This document shows, piece after piece, positions 1 to 12,465 of a stretch of 64,000 bases of DNA. Within the stretch, counting starts at the first letter, position 1. Each line of letters opens with the position of its first letter. The stretch lies in the NCBI GenBank assembly GCA_016806645.1, contig JACSYO010002005.1:1639001-1703000 (forward strand), given 5' to 3'. The stretch comes from Ophiodon elongatus (lineage: Eukaryota; Chordata; Actinopteri; Perciformes; Hexagrammidae). Made by a program: the position numbers and the translations under genes. The notes below the pieces were generated by a model. That model worked only from the letters and a program-made list of their open reading frames with translations, searched no databases and was not told where the DNA came from.

Positions 1-282
1 TGCAAATATTTGGCCTATCTGAGTGGAACTAAAGTAAGTAAATACCCACTGGAGAGAGGAGAGGAAGAGGGATGGGGGAGAGAGAGAGAGAGAGAGAGTT
101 CACAACAGGTCGGGACGGCTGTCATCACAGCAGCTGAAGCGTTATGTGCCCACACCGCACCGGCCCGGTGCAAGTGAGGGAAAGAGAGAGAGAGGAAAAA
201 TACAGACCTCAGGCCGGAGGACGAGAGCGAAGCAGACGCTGCATATCCGACCGCTACGCATTCACCAAAAGCCAGGGCCCAG

Positions 283-283
<1 letters not shown>

Positions 284-333
<50 letters not shown>
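284..333. repeat. (GT)n microsatellite
   Basis: About 25 GT units. A related interrupted CA-rich tract (CA with GA/CG breaks) lies at 578-698. Confidence 0.95.
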
Positions 334-335
<2 letters not shown>

Positions 336-603
336 TGAGTGAGAGAGAGATCCAGCCAACTCCCGACATCATCCTCATGCCTCATATATTCACTTCTGAC
401 ATCGAGGCCCCAGGAAGTCCCACATATAAACATGGCGATCTGGTCGGAGTAACACTTGACATGAGGGCGGTAGCCGAGGCCGGAGCCTCCCGTGAAGAGG
501 TCAAACCTTTGCACACAGACGAGCCCCTGAAGACCATGTGACAGAGGAAAATCACTTTGCTCTGAAGCCAAACGCCAACACACACAGAGACACACACACA
601 GAG

Positions 604-639
<36 letters not shown>

Positions 640-1354
640 ACGCACACACAGAGACACACGCACACACAGAGACACAGAGACACACGCACACACACACTAT
701 GGATTGAAGCAGTTAATTGATCCCTCTCCTCCCTCTCTCGACCATCCACAGGGGTGGTGCTTCTGCTGAGCACACTTTCAGAAGAGCTTCTGCTTTTCTA
801 TTTTTTTTGTAGAGTTAAATCCTGCACTCTCCTCATACTTTGAGCTCGACACCCACTACAGTTTTTGCTGTTCAACATTTAATTTGAGTGATTCCCGTTG
901 CGGTTTCCCCCCACAGTTCAAAAGCAAGTGTCAGGTTGCCAAGTGTGTCCCCATCACACCTCTGAATGCCGCCTTCCATTTGTGTGAACACAATCAGGTT
1001 TTCAGTAATCCAAAGCTGGTCAATTGTGTTGCCGAGGCTGTGGGGAGGGAACTTGGAGTGACATTACAGTTAATCCAATGTAAACTCCTTTAGATTGGGA
1101 GGCTCTCTGAGGGCCACGGGGCTAAAGGACGAGTCACATGGAAGTTACCTCAGATAACTCGTAACGGTGCTGAACATTGTTGCCGTGTGTGCTAGAAAGG
1201 AACAATCCACAAGCACCGCGACCTCAATTATCTCTGCCGTGCCAGATGGCGAGATCGATAGGATAATTACTTTGACGAGAAGAAACTGAAGAGAAAAGGA
1301 AAAGAAAGTGAAGCATTCTCTTCATAGTTGTTTCTGAACCTTGTAGAGAGAGAG

Positions 1355-1391
<37 letters not shown>

Positions 1392-1818
1392 ACTCGTATT
1401 CAACCCTCCTGCTGGAGGATAAACTGCTACACAAAAAGAGGAATGGTTTGCAGAGATGTGATGGCACGAAGGAGTCTCCTGAATGACCTCATTGAAGGAA
1501 AAGATGTGCGATCCTGAGACCTAAATACCGAGGGCGGCGTAAACAACCTAACGCGGAGGACAAAGAGAGAAAAAAGAAAAAGAAAAAGCATGAGCCACTG
1601 TGACTGACTATTACAAGCACGCTGCCAGCTCGGGGATGAGTTAGTCATTAGCTCACCAGCTGCGGCAGTTCGCCGACTAACCCCGCGAGTAGTTAATACA
1701 TCACCAAGCCGTTAGCGCTGTCTGCTTGGTGAGGAGGATGCTACTTCCTGGCGTGGCGGGGTCCTTTCAAGGGCAATGGCACATTAGGCAGTAAAGAGGG
1801 CCGGGAGACGGGGACATG

Positions 1819-1884
1819 CAACAAGGAGGGACACCAAGGAGGGACAACAAGGAGGGACACCAAGGAGGGACACCAAGGAGGGAT
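1819..1884. repeat. 13-bp minisatellite, 5 copies
   Basis: Units of ACCAAGGAGGGAC in tandem with one or two base changes. Confidence 0.9.
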
Positions 1885-2326
1885 ACCACGCGGTACGATG
1901 TAGGGAGGCGGCTCCGGCACGTACGTGCACGCATTAAATCCTCCGCCCAGCCAAGGGGAACTACTTCCTCCAATTTAGAGACCAGCAACAGCACACCGGA
2001 CCCTTCACCTCCAGCGGCCCAGTGAGAGTCTAGACTGCTAATGTGGGCCGGACAAAAGCTTGGTTAGGTTTGTATTTCAGAGGACGGACTAATCAATATT
2101 CTCCTCAGTGATGACACTTTATTTCACCCATCAGCCATTTAATCAGAAGAGTTCATTTTTATGACAAAACGCTAAAAACCCAGCCAGTCAACATGCCGAC
2201 AGAATAAGAGAGCGAGGTTATGTCAGTTGTTGTGTGTTGATTCGATGTTGGTGCGTGTGTTCCAGTCAGTCAGTCAGTCAGTCAGTCTGGGGTTGAGCCT
2301 ATAGGGTGGATGAAGGTGAAAAATAA

Positions 2327-2328
<2 letters not shown>

Positions 2329-2384
<56 letters not shown>

Positions 2385-2404
2385 CGATCGATCGATCGAT
2401 CGAT
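2329..2404. repeat. (AT)n followed by (CGAT)n
   Basis: About 26 AT units change directly into six CGAT units. A (CAGT)n run lies just before at 2263-2286. Confidence 0.95.
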
Positions 2405-2999
2405 AGATATATACACACACACACACACATATACATACACACACATACATACTACACCAACACTCACAGTTATCCCAGGTGATACTCCCTCTCACAGTCT
2501 GCATCAATCATGGTGTTGCACTTGTGGAAAAGTGACACTGAGTTCTGACACCGGAGAGGAGGTGGGGAATCACTTAAACCTTTAGCTCAACAACGTAAAG
2601 TACGAACTCACACTACCTTGTTCTCTGGGGGTGTGGAGGACAAGGCAATGTCACAGATTGGGTATTTTTTTGTTTTTGTGTAGATGGCCGCCTTTGCTCA
2701 ATCTTTTCTCTGGAGAAAGGCCAAGAGCTCCAGTCGGGACCGACGTGATGGACGGGGAGCAGAATCAATAGAGTGCTGCAGGGATGACACATTTTTGGAG
2801 GACAACCAGGAAGTTAGCGTCGCACCGGATCCCTCGACAAAAAAACTGTGGGATTTTTACATTAAATCCTCAGTGGCGAAGAAGTGTTCACGATGCTTCC
2901 GTTTTTTTGTTTGTTTGGCAAGATAAAACACAATTTCTATGATATGTCAAGCGCGAATACAAAAAACCACGGGCGCATGACTTCAACGTCACCGCCACG

Positions 3000-3459
3000 C
3001 TGAAGGAGGACAGGTCGCCGCGATGACGTCACGCAGCCACTTGTTAAGAACCGCCTCGTTAGAGACAGAATTCACAAGAAGGGTGTTTTACTCACGCCAC
3101 AAAAATGGTAAAAATCTCTAAAAGCTTGTGTTAAGCACAGACCTTATTTCAGGCATCCAACTATAAACTGATTTAAAAAAACAAAAAAACAAAAGAAGAA
3201 ACATGGACTTCCCAATAGGAGGGAACCAGGAGCGCCTTGTTTCAGGACTCCTTCCTGCAGCGCTCTACTGAAAGCATAATAAACCCACTGGACCTGAAGC
3301 TGCTGCTCTTCCACGTCCCATCAGCGCTGCTCAGACCACAGCGCTGCGCTGGAACATCTGTCCAGACAGAGGTTCAGCCTTCATGAGCTCCGACAGACAG
3401 GTAGAGGTGAGCCTGCAGGTGCTTTTTGTTTTGTGTGTGTACTGCCGTGGTCATCGGTT

Positions 3460-3495
<36 letters not shown>

Positions 3496-4290
3496 CCGAC
3501 CCAACACATCCGGAGGGCCCTGTTCAGTCAGGTGAGCGCGCCCGCTGTGCAGCCTCTCTCTTTTGGGTGTACTCTGCACACTGCGAGCTTCGGGTGATGA
3601 ATCAAACTACTCCTGTCCTGCTCCCTCACCAGTCATCTCATTCATAAACCCAAAATATTGCCTAAAAAGGCAGCCGATTGGCTGGGAGCGCGGCACGCAA
3701 AAAGACGGCGTGCTCTCGGTGGCCAATGAGAGGCGAGTAGTACGTTCTCTCCCTCTCCCTCTCTCTTGCTCGCTTCCATGCTCCCTCTTTAACCCTCTCT
3801 TATTTTGGTTCTCTCTCTCTCTCTCTCTCCCCCTCTCTCTCTCTCTCACACACTCCCTGTCTCGGTACATTACAGCAGTCAAAACAACAGCCTGGCTGAA
3901 GAGAGCGCAGCGTGGAAACGAGCGCTGAATTTTAGAGAGGGGACAGCTGGACAAGACTATCAAACTACACTTTTCGGGGGTGGATTGCACTTGCCTCCAA
4001 GTCACTCCTAAACCCCCTCAGGGGGGCAGAGCCGTAAGTGGTGACTTAGTCCCGTCTCGCCCTTTAAGCCCAGCCATCTGTGCATTTAGTTCGGCGCTTT
4101 CAAACCCTCCCGCCGAACGCCGCTTGCTCCGAGGTGACGGGCGGAAAGCACTCTAAAAATGAAACTTTCTTAAGCGATTGATTGGCTGATTGACAGCCAT
4201 ATTGACTGATCTTTAACCGAGCCCTCCCGAGACGGGAGCGGGCTGACGTCAAGCCTAATTCAATATGACCCAATTCAATATTCACTTTGG
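3000..4290 (+). promoter_or_regulatory. Orphan promoter-like region
   Basis: The stretch holds CRE sites TGACGTCA at about 3023-3030 and 4244-4251, CCAAT-type boxes near 3675, 3723 and 4180, a CT-rich block (3745-3850), then a TATA-free exon-like segment that ends in a donor-like GCC-GTAAGTGG near 4033. No coding sense follows on either strand, so it may start a non-coding RNA or a gene leaving the window. Confidence 0.35.
3462..3493. repeat. (CT)n microsatellite
   Basis: About 16 CT units. Similar shorter CT runs occur at 3811-3847. Confidence 0.93.
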
Positions 4291-4299
4291 GTTTCACTT

Positions 4300-7240
4300 C
4301 TTTTTTTTTTTTTTTCTTCAAGCACAAATCTTTGTGGCACGGAGAGGAGAGAAAAACAACAGAAACACACATGAATCAATAATAGCAGTGATCCAGTGAC
4401 TCTCCGTGAACTCGGAAGGGGGGGCGTGCCACCGTTTGTGGGGAACTGGGTTGAATGGGTTCACCGTGGGTTGTTTTTTGAGGTGCAACACTGCCACCTA
4501 CGGACGGGTCTGGACGCTGCAGGCGCCCAGACGGATTACATCATCATGTTGAGGGCACTGATGTGTTTTTCTGAAGATGCTGTGGCTCAGACAAAGAGAA
4601 GCAGGGATGGAGATAGTTGTATGCCTCACAGGAAAGGGCAGTAAATTATTTAAAGACGTATATGTGGGCAAATGTGTGAAGAAGAGTTATAACTTACACA
4701 TCTGACAAATATTCCACATCTACATGACTTAAAAAAAAAATGATTTGATCAATCAACTGGCAATGAATGCCATCTGGTCTAAAGACTACATTCCCAACCA
4801 ACCAGTCTATAAATTATAGGCACAGCTCTCTTTACTACCGAGTCTCATAAATTGGAATCTAACTTTCTAATGATTATAGTCAAACAAATATATTCACCAT
4901 ATATTTTTTCCTCAAAACTATCCTAGAGACACGAACCTATCTATTAAAGGCCTAAAGCAACAGTAATCAGGTCAGCAAGAACCAACGATGTCAGTCAAAC
5001 CTTTTTTCTTTTAATTGCCAGTTTTAAAAAAAAAAAAGAAGAAGAAAAAAAAATCTTTATTGCTGCTTAACAGTTTGCAAACGACACAATTTCTTAATGT
5101 ACGTCAGTACGTAGAGCCGATCTTCCGTTTCAACATGTGACTCACCGGCAGCAACAACGCCGAAACAAAGCTTCAGACTTCAAAGAGGAGACAAACTGTC
5201 ACAGGTGTCTGGTGTGTGTCCTGCTGCAGCCTGAGGAGCTCACAGGGTGGTGTTTCGGGTGATGAAACAGAAAACACTACACGTGGGCATGAGCTTGAAC
5301 ATTTCTAATACCCATGCTTTCAACATGGAAGCCAAGAAGACTCCCGCTGAGTTTAGGCGTCCTTAGTAACGTCCACTTGACGCCAGATTGATAACAGTCA
5401 AATTCCCAGAAAGAGACGGGCAACACTTCAGTCACTAAGCATCCCAACTGTGTGACCAACGCAGGGTTTCTGTGGGAGCACACTGCCTCCTAGTGTCTCC
5501 AGGTATATTGCAACGGCGTCAGCTAGATTTCACAGCGGGGTCAGAGGATGTGATGAAATCTGAGGAACACAACAGAAACCTTGTTGACAAAGTGGGACGT
5601 TCGCTCATCTCTCCTAGCTGCAACATTCAGTCCAGCCGAACGCTTTGGACACATTTATGGAGCAGCTGTTCAATAACATCTGTACCGATTTGGAAGGTTG
5701 TTCTTAAAACATTTTTAAATAATCTTTTGTTTACTTGAGACCATTTTTTTTTTTTTAAACATTATATAAACTGACACTAATATTAACAAAAACAAAATTA
5801 ATGGTGATCCAAGATTTCACTTATTTAACAAGAGCCAATTGAAAACTGGAGTTATTTGTAATGACTTGAAGCATCTTCATAACGACAATATCGTTTGACA
5901 GCCAATGAATGTGACGACTGAAATAAGTCCATTAGTCACAAAATTAATCAATTTTATGATACTTTAATTTTTTTTTTTTTTTTATATATATATAAAATCG
6001 ATGCATTTGACTGTTCAGTGGAGAAGTAGAAACCATTTCCCAGTTAAAGAAACATTTTCTTTATTTAGAGGGGGGAATCATTTGTAATTTTTCTTTCCTC
6101 GTGATTTAAACACAGAACATTCGAGCAGGTGAACAAAGTGATCGCACAACCGCAGCCCAAAGCTAGATAAACTTTTACCAAACACGCATTCAAATTATGG
6201 TAATATCATTACCATAGAAAACTGATCTAAAGAGCGGAGTGTCAAAGACAAACATCTTAGTGTAGAAAAGTATCTGTATTTTAAAAGAGATGAAGACTTG
6301 TCAAAGATCAACAGCGTTTCGATCTTACGGCGGTCAAATACTACATTAACGGAGCTAAATTCCAAATTGTGAGCATATCCATGATTGAGGGATCGCCTCT
6401 ACGCGACTCAGGAACATGGGCGACGGCTGAGCCGGCGGCTAGCGGTTAACGCTGTTAAAGGCACCAACAGTGCCGACAGAGCTAACAGCGTTAACATGAG
6501 GGGGAAATCAGAGCGGGCGCTACGACGGCTTCATCGGCACCAACACCGACTCTTGAAAGCACTCCATCGTCTGCACGAGTTTCCAGTTTGATGGCAATCA
6601 CCTTTTACCATTCCCATGTCTTTAATAAAAAACACACAAACCCAAAACGGAGACTCGGAACTGTGCTCTTCTGATACCGGTATCAGAAGAGCACAGTTCC
6701 GCCACACTTAAAACTTCTCTGCAAATCAAGGACAAGCTTTTATGTGTAGAAGCTCAGAGTTTCTGAGTGCAGCTTGGAGAGAGAGAGAGAGAGAAGACGG
6801 GCTGTTGCAGTTACTGCACCTGTAGTGAAAGCTACTGGAGAGCAGCCACGACCGGAGACGACACTGGCTTTAATGAATGGATCGATATCAAGCCGCGTCC
6901 CCTCGACATTAAATCGTAGGGGGACAACGTTAAGTGTCGCTTTGACATTATAAAATTCTCCGTAATGACACTTCATTCAGATATTCATGCCGGGCCACCG
7001 AGTCAGTTTCTAGTGCGACAGCAATCCCCGACTTCATGTTCCTTCACATAAAAATGAGTCCGGGGAATTCCACACCGAGTGATATTTTATATTTGCAAAA
7101 AATTAAAAAAAGACAGCACTGGAATATAATCAGCACTCGGTATCTGCAGATACAAGGCCTTTAGGTACGTTATTGGTATCAGGGGAATAAAAGTGTGATC
7201 GTGCGGTTCCTTGTAGCCGAGTCAAGACGAGACACGTGGG
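4300..7240. other. No gene recognised; AT-rich, may include distal E2F 3' UTR
   Basis: No conserved reading frame. Contains the palindrome at 6656-6701 and homopolymer runs. On the minus strand an AATAAA at complement 5056-5061 could end a long E2F transcript. Confidence 0.5.
6656..6701. repeat. Perfect 46-bp palindrome
   Basis: Two 23-nt arms with no spacer, centred between 6678 and 6679 (CCGG at the centre). All 23 base pairs match. It lies in the long e2f downstream region. Confidence 0.98.
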
Positions 7241-7253
7241 TTCTTTTGCATCT

Positions 7254-7268
7254 TTTAATGCCTTTAAT
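7254..7268 (-). terminator. Candidate poly(A) signals of the E2F gene
   Basis: Two ATTAAA hexamers on the minus strand (complement of 7254-7259 and 7263-7268) lie about 460 nt after the stop codon. A further AATAAA at complement 5056-5061 would give a 3' UTR of about 2.7 kb. Which is used cannot be told from sequence. Confidence 0.35.
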
Positions 7269-7727
7269 CAACACTTCTTGACACTAAATGGGTGTCTAAG
7301 TCACCAGGCTTTGTTGTGAAGGCTCCGACGTGATCACAATACAAAAATGTCATCTTTCCAGTGACACTGTGAAAAATAAAGTCCTGCATTGAGACAGCCA
7401 CGCTCAGGACCTGGAGAAGGACACTTGAGGACGCCCGACAATGCAGCAGATTAAAGCTCTGAAATAATGTTTTTTTTTTTTGTTTTTCTTTATAAACAGC
7501 ATGTATGTCAGTCCAAGTCCTAAAGACAACAAGGAAGCCATGAAAAGATCTCAATCCTCCACATACCTGAGCATCAGTAAATCCCAGTCACATTGTCCAG
7601 CGTAGGAAAATGTGAATGTAAAAAAAAAAACCAAAAAACCACAGCAATTCGTTCTTGTATTGTGTCCCCTTGATATCCGGTGGCAAAAATTGCCTCCAAA
7701 CTTATCGAATTCCCAAAAAGCAGCTGT

Positions 7728-10700
7728 TCAGGGAAGGGGCAGGTCATGGGGCAATTGGTCCAGGTCAAAAGAAGAGAAGAGGTCAGTGATGCCCTCATCC
7801 TCAGTCAGGCTCAGGAGGTACTCCTCCCCACTGAGGGAGAACACGAGCGGTGGAGTGAGGGTGACAAAGCTCTGCTGATCTCCAGAGGGGGGTTGGAGGG
7901 AGGTGTGCATGGGTGAGACGGGGGTGACAGTGACGGGTGATGAGTGTTGTGTCGGCTCGGACGGCGGGCTTGAGATAATATCAACTCCAGAAGTACGGAT
8001 CGCATTGTCTGGAAAGATAATGGGAGTGTGGATAGTTTAGAAACCAAGAGCAAACGTGAGCCAACAATCTAAAAAGCAGGAAGAGAAGTAAATACAGTCC
8101 CTTAAAGAAAAAGGCTCCCGTGTGGGCCATTGGGTATTTGCCTCCCTCTCTGTGTGGCGACAAAGTACCGTTTCACAGGAGCAACCAGATGGGACCATGG
8201 GACGTGTAAGTGCAAGACTCACCTTTGGATGACACCTGGACGAAGGACGAGTAAGGCACGGGGGGGGCGGCGCCGTTCCCATTGGCTGAGGGGTTCAAGT
8301 GGCTTCCGTTGGCAACAGAGCCGTCCGTGGCGTCCATCGGCACGGGGACCTCGGAGCAGAGGAAGGCCTCGATGGGCCCCTGTGTGCTGCTGAGGTGGAC
8401 CTGGAGGCTCTGAGCGGAGCGGAAGCAGACAGAGTGCTTTTATTAAAAAGGTCTCTGAACGCGAGCCGAGAGCAGACACTTAGAGCGAGCGGTGTCTTGG
8501 GAGGATGTGGCGAGAGCATTGTTTAATACAAGCCGACGCTGCATCGGTCAAAACAAAGCAATTAACCACACTGTGCATGTTCGACTGGGGATTCAAGTCA
8601 GAGTGTTGAGGCTACATCCACACCACGGGGTTTTCGTTCAAAAGCGCCGAGCGTCCACAAGAATCTGCAGTTTTTTTTAGAACCCCTTGAAAAGGGGATG
8701 TTTGAAAACGCCACTGAAGCCGTTTAAATATAAAAACTCGGGGATGTCTACGCCAGCATCCGTTACTACTGCCCACATGCGCAAGAGGGGAACCATTCCC
8801 GTGTCCGACGGCGCCATCAGCCCTGGTCATGTGCTATATGCTTGTTATTGTGTTAAGACAGCGTTTCGAAAAACAGAAACGTACCAGTGTGGATTGAGCT
8901 TGAGTTTCATTGCAAAAAACAAAAACAGAAAAAGAATTGTAGTTGGCTGATTATGTTGAAACATGTACCTCTTCTGGGTGCGGCACCTCCAGTTTTGTCT
9001 CCGCCGGTGCTTTGATCACAATCACAGTCTGTTCTTTCAAGCTGGGAATCCGTTGGACGTCCTCGTAAGTCAAATAGGCGAACGTGATCCTCCGGGTTAA
9101 GGAATATAAATCACCCTGAATGGGTTTGTGTACAGGATACACTCGGTGGTTAAACCCAAAACTCCCCCATGATAGGCCACACACTAGCGGTGGGTTGGGT
9201 AGAAGGCATTGATCCCTCCGATGCCTTCTACATCTAAAACGCTGTTGGAGTGGAGTGGATTGGCTTTTGCACACATCACCGAAGCTTGGGGGCACGCCCG
9301 TTTGATCCGACTGAATCTGGGTCGCAACAACAACAGTACAAAAATGAAGCCGAAACTACAAACCAAAAGGATATCTCTGAGCGTTCTGGTTCTCACACAG
9401 CTGGTGGACTTGCTTCGTGCAGCTTTGGATCAAGTCGTCCAGCCTCGTCTCCTCCTCAACGAGAGCCTTCAGCTCTTGATCCATGTGCACGTTCACTTCA
9501 CCGCCCCTGCGCACACACACACGTGGGTTTAAAACCTCAAAAAGACATCACTAAAGACATCAAACTTTAACGGTCACGAGGCAATTAGGAATAAGACGGC
9601 TGAGGAAAAACAATAACACTAACTGTACATAAAATACAGACAATAAATTCAGATTGAGCCGCTGTTACCATCTTTAAAATGTAGTATAATATGACATTAA
9701 AAAAAAAATACATAAGTGATGATAATGTATAGATTGACATAAATGTTTGTTGAATATTAAATCATTGTAAAAAAGAAAACACACTGACAAGGAGTCACAT
9801 AATGTTTTTATGGGTTGTACAGCAACTCTTTTCCTAAAACGCACACACTAACCACTCACACAATCATACTCACAACCACTCGACGAAGTTCTTGGACTTC
9901 TTTTTGATGAGCTGGATCCCCTCCAGGACATTGGTGACGTCGTAGACGCGTCTCTTGGGGGCGTTGAGCTCCTGGGCGGCGAGGTTCAGGTCCAGCACGC
10001 CGTCGGCGGAGCGACTCAGCATCTCCGCGAACCTCTGCGTCAAGAAACCGAGCGAGGTGTCACAGCGCGACTTCTCGAACAGGGACTTGCGCGCTATGGG
10101 GGCGGGGGCGGGAGCTGAAGGGAAAAAAATATATTAATTTGTGATGATTACTTTTAAGATCCATGCATCTGTTCTAATATGTCGTATTGTAGTGTGGTTA
10201 TTCTTATTATACTCCCTCTAACATTTGTCACTGGAACATCGGCAATTTAAAACATTTTTTTTACAAATCATTATAGTATGAAGTCTCACCCGTCCCTTCT
10301 GTGTCGGACAGTGAGGCCATCCGCTTTTTGGAGGTCCAGTCACCATCATGGAGGTCCTGGGGGTCACCGGCTTCCAGCTCCAGCCTTCTCTTTGCCTGAG
10401 TAAAAAAAAAGTCAAATGTCTTGCGTTAGAATATCATGCATCTTAAAACTTTTAATTGTCAATCATCTCATTGCATCAAGTGGGTCACTAGGCAGCCATT
10501 TTGGGCGATAATACATTATAAACTTGAACATGAATCTACTGTATCCACTTGTGACTTTAATCTGCATGTAGTTAGAAGCCATGAATATGCCTGTGCATTA
10601 AATATTATGCCCATCTAGTCACCTGGAGGTGTACGTTTGTCATTACCTGGGGGTAATGGGGACAGAAGCTAGCTTCCCTCACCAGTGTGTTTAAGCTAGT

Positions 10701-12465
10701 TGGAGCAACATCTCCCCATCCCCCTCCCACGCTCACCCAAAGGCCTACCAGTAACGTGAGTTTGCTCCCCAGCAATAATGGCCACCGTGTAGTTGTGCAG
10801 TTAACCTCCTCACCAATGTTTCCCCACAGGAAGTCGGGTGTTGAAGAGCGCTGTCAAGGCGCGAGCGGCACTCGAAGACCAAAGTGTGCAAAAAGTCTGC
10901 TCCGACAAGGCGCGGTGTGATGCCTCAGCCCAAAAGGTAAAACAAGTGTAAAGCTACCGGAAATACATTGATGAAGCCGAAGCGTCACAAATTCACCTTC
11001 AAAATAAAAGTACACAACTGCCACACAACTTGCTTATCCTTTTTTTCACACAATGAGACGGGAAACTAAAGACATGTACAGTATGAAAATCATTGGCATA
11101 TAGACACATATGCAACATTAACACAGGCTTTCCTTGGATCAACTTCCAGAAACGTTAGCAAGGTTTTGCTTTATTTTGAGGAGCAAAACCGTTTTCTTTT
11201 TCACTATTATGTCCACTACCATTTAATTAAGAGCTGTATTTTACACTTAAATCTTTATGTTATATGATCTCTGCTTCCGAGACAATAACTCACTGGTTTT
11301 CTCACCCCATTTACCTAAAATGTCAATTTAATTAATGTGCCTTTGTGCAATGAGTTATTCTGTCTCTATATATAATATTTCAGTTATTGTGGATTATTTA
11401 CTGTTTTTTATTGTTTATTTATATTTGTTTTGATCTTATTCTTTTTACTATTTCTCTTGTTGGCACTTTACCCTCTGCTGCTGTAATCCTGTAAATTCCC
11501 CCACTGTGGGACTCATAAAAGATTATCTTATTTTATATTATTTTATCAACTTCCATGGAACGTTAGCAAGGTTTTGCTTTATTTTGAAGAACAAAACCAG
11601 GTTTGTTTCACTATTATGTCCACTACCATTAAACTAATAGCTGTATTTTACACTTAAATCGATCTATATGATCTCTGCTTCCGATAAAATAAACTGGTTT
11701 TCCCACCCCATTTACCTAAAATGTCAATTTCATTAATGTGCCTTTATTCTGAAGGCAGATTCGGCACTTCCGTTAACAACCTACGGTGATCTTCGTGTAC
11801 TTCACGAAGATCAGTAAAGTTGTATTTCGAGTTACAAATGGTGCCAATAAGCGCCGAGAAAACACGCCGTCCCGTCCCATGTGACCCTTCGGCTCGCACA
11901 AGCAGCTAGAGATATTTTATCAAGCTTATTTTTATTTATTTAACCTAGCAAGAGAGAGAAAAGCTAGGAAAAGGTTACACTATAAACACGTCCACTTGTG
12001 TGGCTACGGCTGACGTTAGGCGTTTTTTTTACGTTACCTTTACGTCAACCGTTAGAACCCAGATTACGTTAATATGGACAATATGGGACGTGACGTCGAT
12101 TTTACTCAGAAAGCAACTCACATATCTGCATTTTAATGCGCACTTTCCCATCCAATCGAACCAGCTCCTGCGCAACATTTCGTTCATCCCATTTTCAGTG
12201 CCGGTACCTGAACTCGCTCGCGCCGTAGCGTCTGTCCCGCGCACAGAGGGTCCGGAGCACCCCGCGTATAGAGCCCACCATGGTGGCCGCTGCCGCCGGT
12301 AACGTTTCCACCGTTTTGTCCCACATATATCGCGCCGTGTCCATCTTTGTCCGGGGGAATTATCTCCACTGATAAATAGTATCCATAGTGACAAGAGAGC
12401 TCAGCGCGAGGTGTTCCTCGCGCGAAGCTGCGACACCCCGCGATAGTTTTGAACCTAATTTGCAT
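7728..12465 (-). CDS. e2f2: E2F transcription factor, activator class (E2F1/2/3 group, probably E2F2), 7 exons
   Basis: Coding exons in gene order: 12465-12208, 10395-10290, 10114-9874, 9506-9375, 9083-8969, 8409-8223, 8008-7728 (stop TGA). They join in frame to 1320 nt, 439 residues, close to human E2F1/E2F2 (437). A cyclin-A docking motif KRRLEL lies at 88-93. The winged-helix DNA-binding domain spans about 131-202 and contains the recognition motif RRVYD (176-180). A leucine-rich dimerisation/marked-box region follows (about 203-320; CTKQVHQL, LAYxTYED-like FAYLTYEDV, STQGPIEAFLC). The C-terminal pocket-protein-binding motif Y-x7-E-x3-DLF is at 410-424. Known role: with DP partners it drives S-phase genes and is held in check by RB. 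The intron between exons 4 and 5 is AT-AC. The paralog name rests on neighbours maco1 and ldlrap1 (human 1p36), not on sequence alone. Exon 1 is the weakest part: its only in-frame ATG (12465-12463) lies very near CCAAT boxes. Confidence 0.85.
9084..9374 (-). other. U12-type AT-AC intron of the E2F gene
   Basis: Read on the minus strand, the intron begins ATATCCTTTT and ends CAC. A perfect minor-class branch-point motif TTCCTTAAC (complement of 9096-9104) lies about 12 nt before the acceptor. No GT-AG choice keeps the frame. The AT-AC choice joins AG to G as Arg246 and gives the expected E2F sequence NAQR-FAYLTYED. The intron is 291 nt long. Confidence 0.93.
11139..11745. repeat. Direct repeat pair of about 200 bp flanking the LINE tail
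   Basis: Copy 1 at 11139-11344 and copy 2 at 11546-11745 align end to end with roughly 10-15% differences and small indels. Both start TCAACTTCCA and end TTAATGTGCCTTT. Confidence 0.92.
11345..11545 (+). mobile_element. LINE 3' tail (Rex/CR1-like) in E2F intron 1
   Basis: The segment ends with the fish LINE tail signature CCCCCACTGTGGGACTCAT followed by AAAAGATTATCTTA and a decaying TTTTA repeat. Only the 3' end is present. It is flanked by 200-bp direct repeats. Confidence 0.75.

Larger units (their letters stand above)
1..2999. other. No gene recognised; microsatellite-rich
   Basis: Apart from the listed repeats I see no exon with family resemblance. An 80-codon frame at 2684-2926 is not recognisable. 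Confidence 0.6.

Noticed and set aside
2684..2926. 80-codon frame starting MAAFAQSFLWRKAK, preceded by TAG-like acceptor
   Set aside because: No family resemblance, no partner exons with matching phase, and a weak acceptor. Kept only as an unassigned frame.
10818..10938. Exon-like segment with a CCCCACAG acceptor and GTAAAA donor inside E2F intron 1
   Set aside because: Open in two frames but with no family resemblance, and no partner exon on the plus strand.
12209..12287. Kozak-context ATG on the minus strand (MVGSIRGVLRTL)
   Set aside because: Splicing to exon 2 would put the E2F DNA-binding domain out of frame; recorded only as a start-site conflict.
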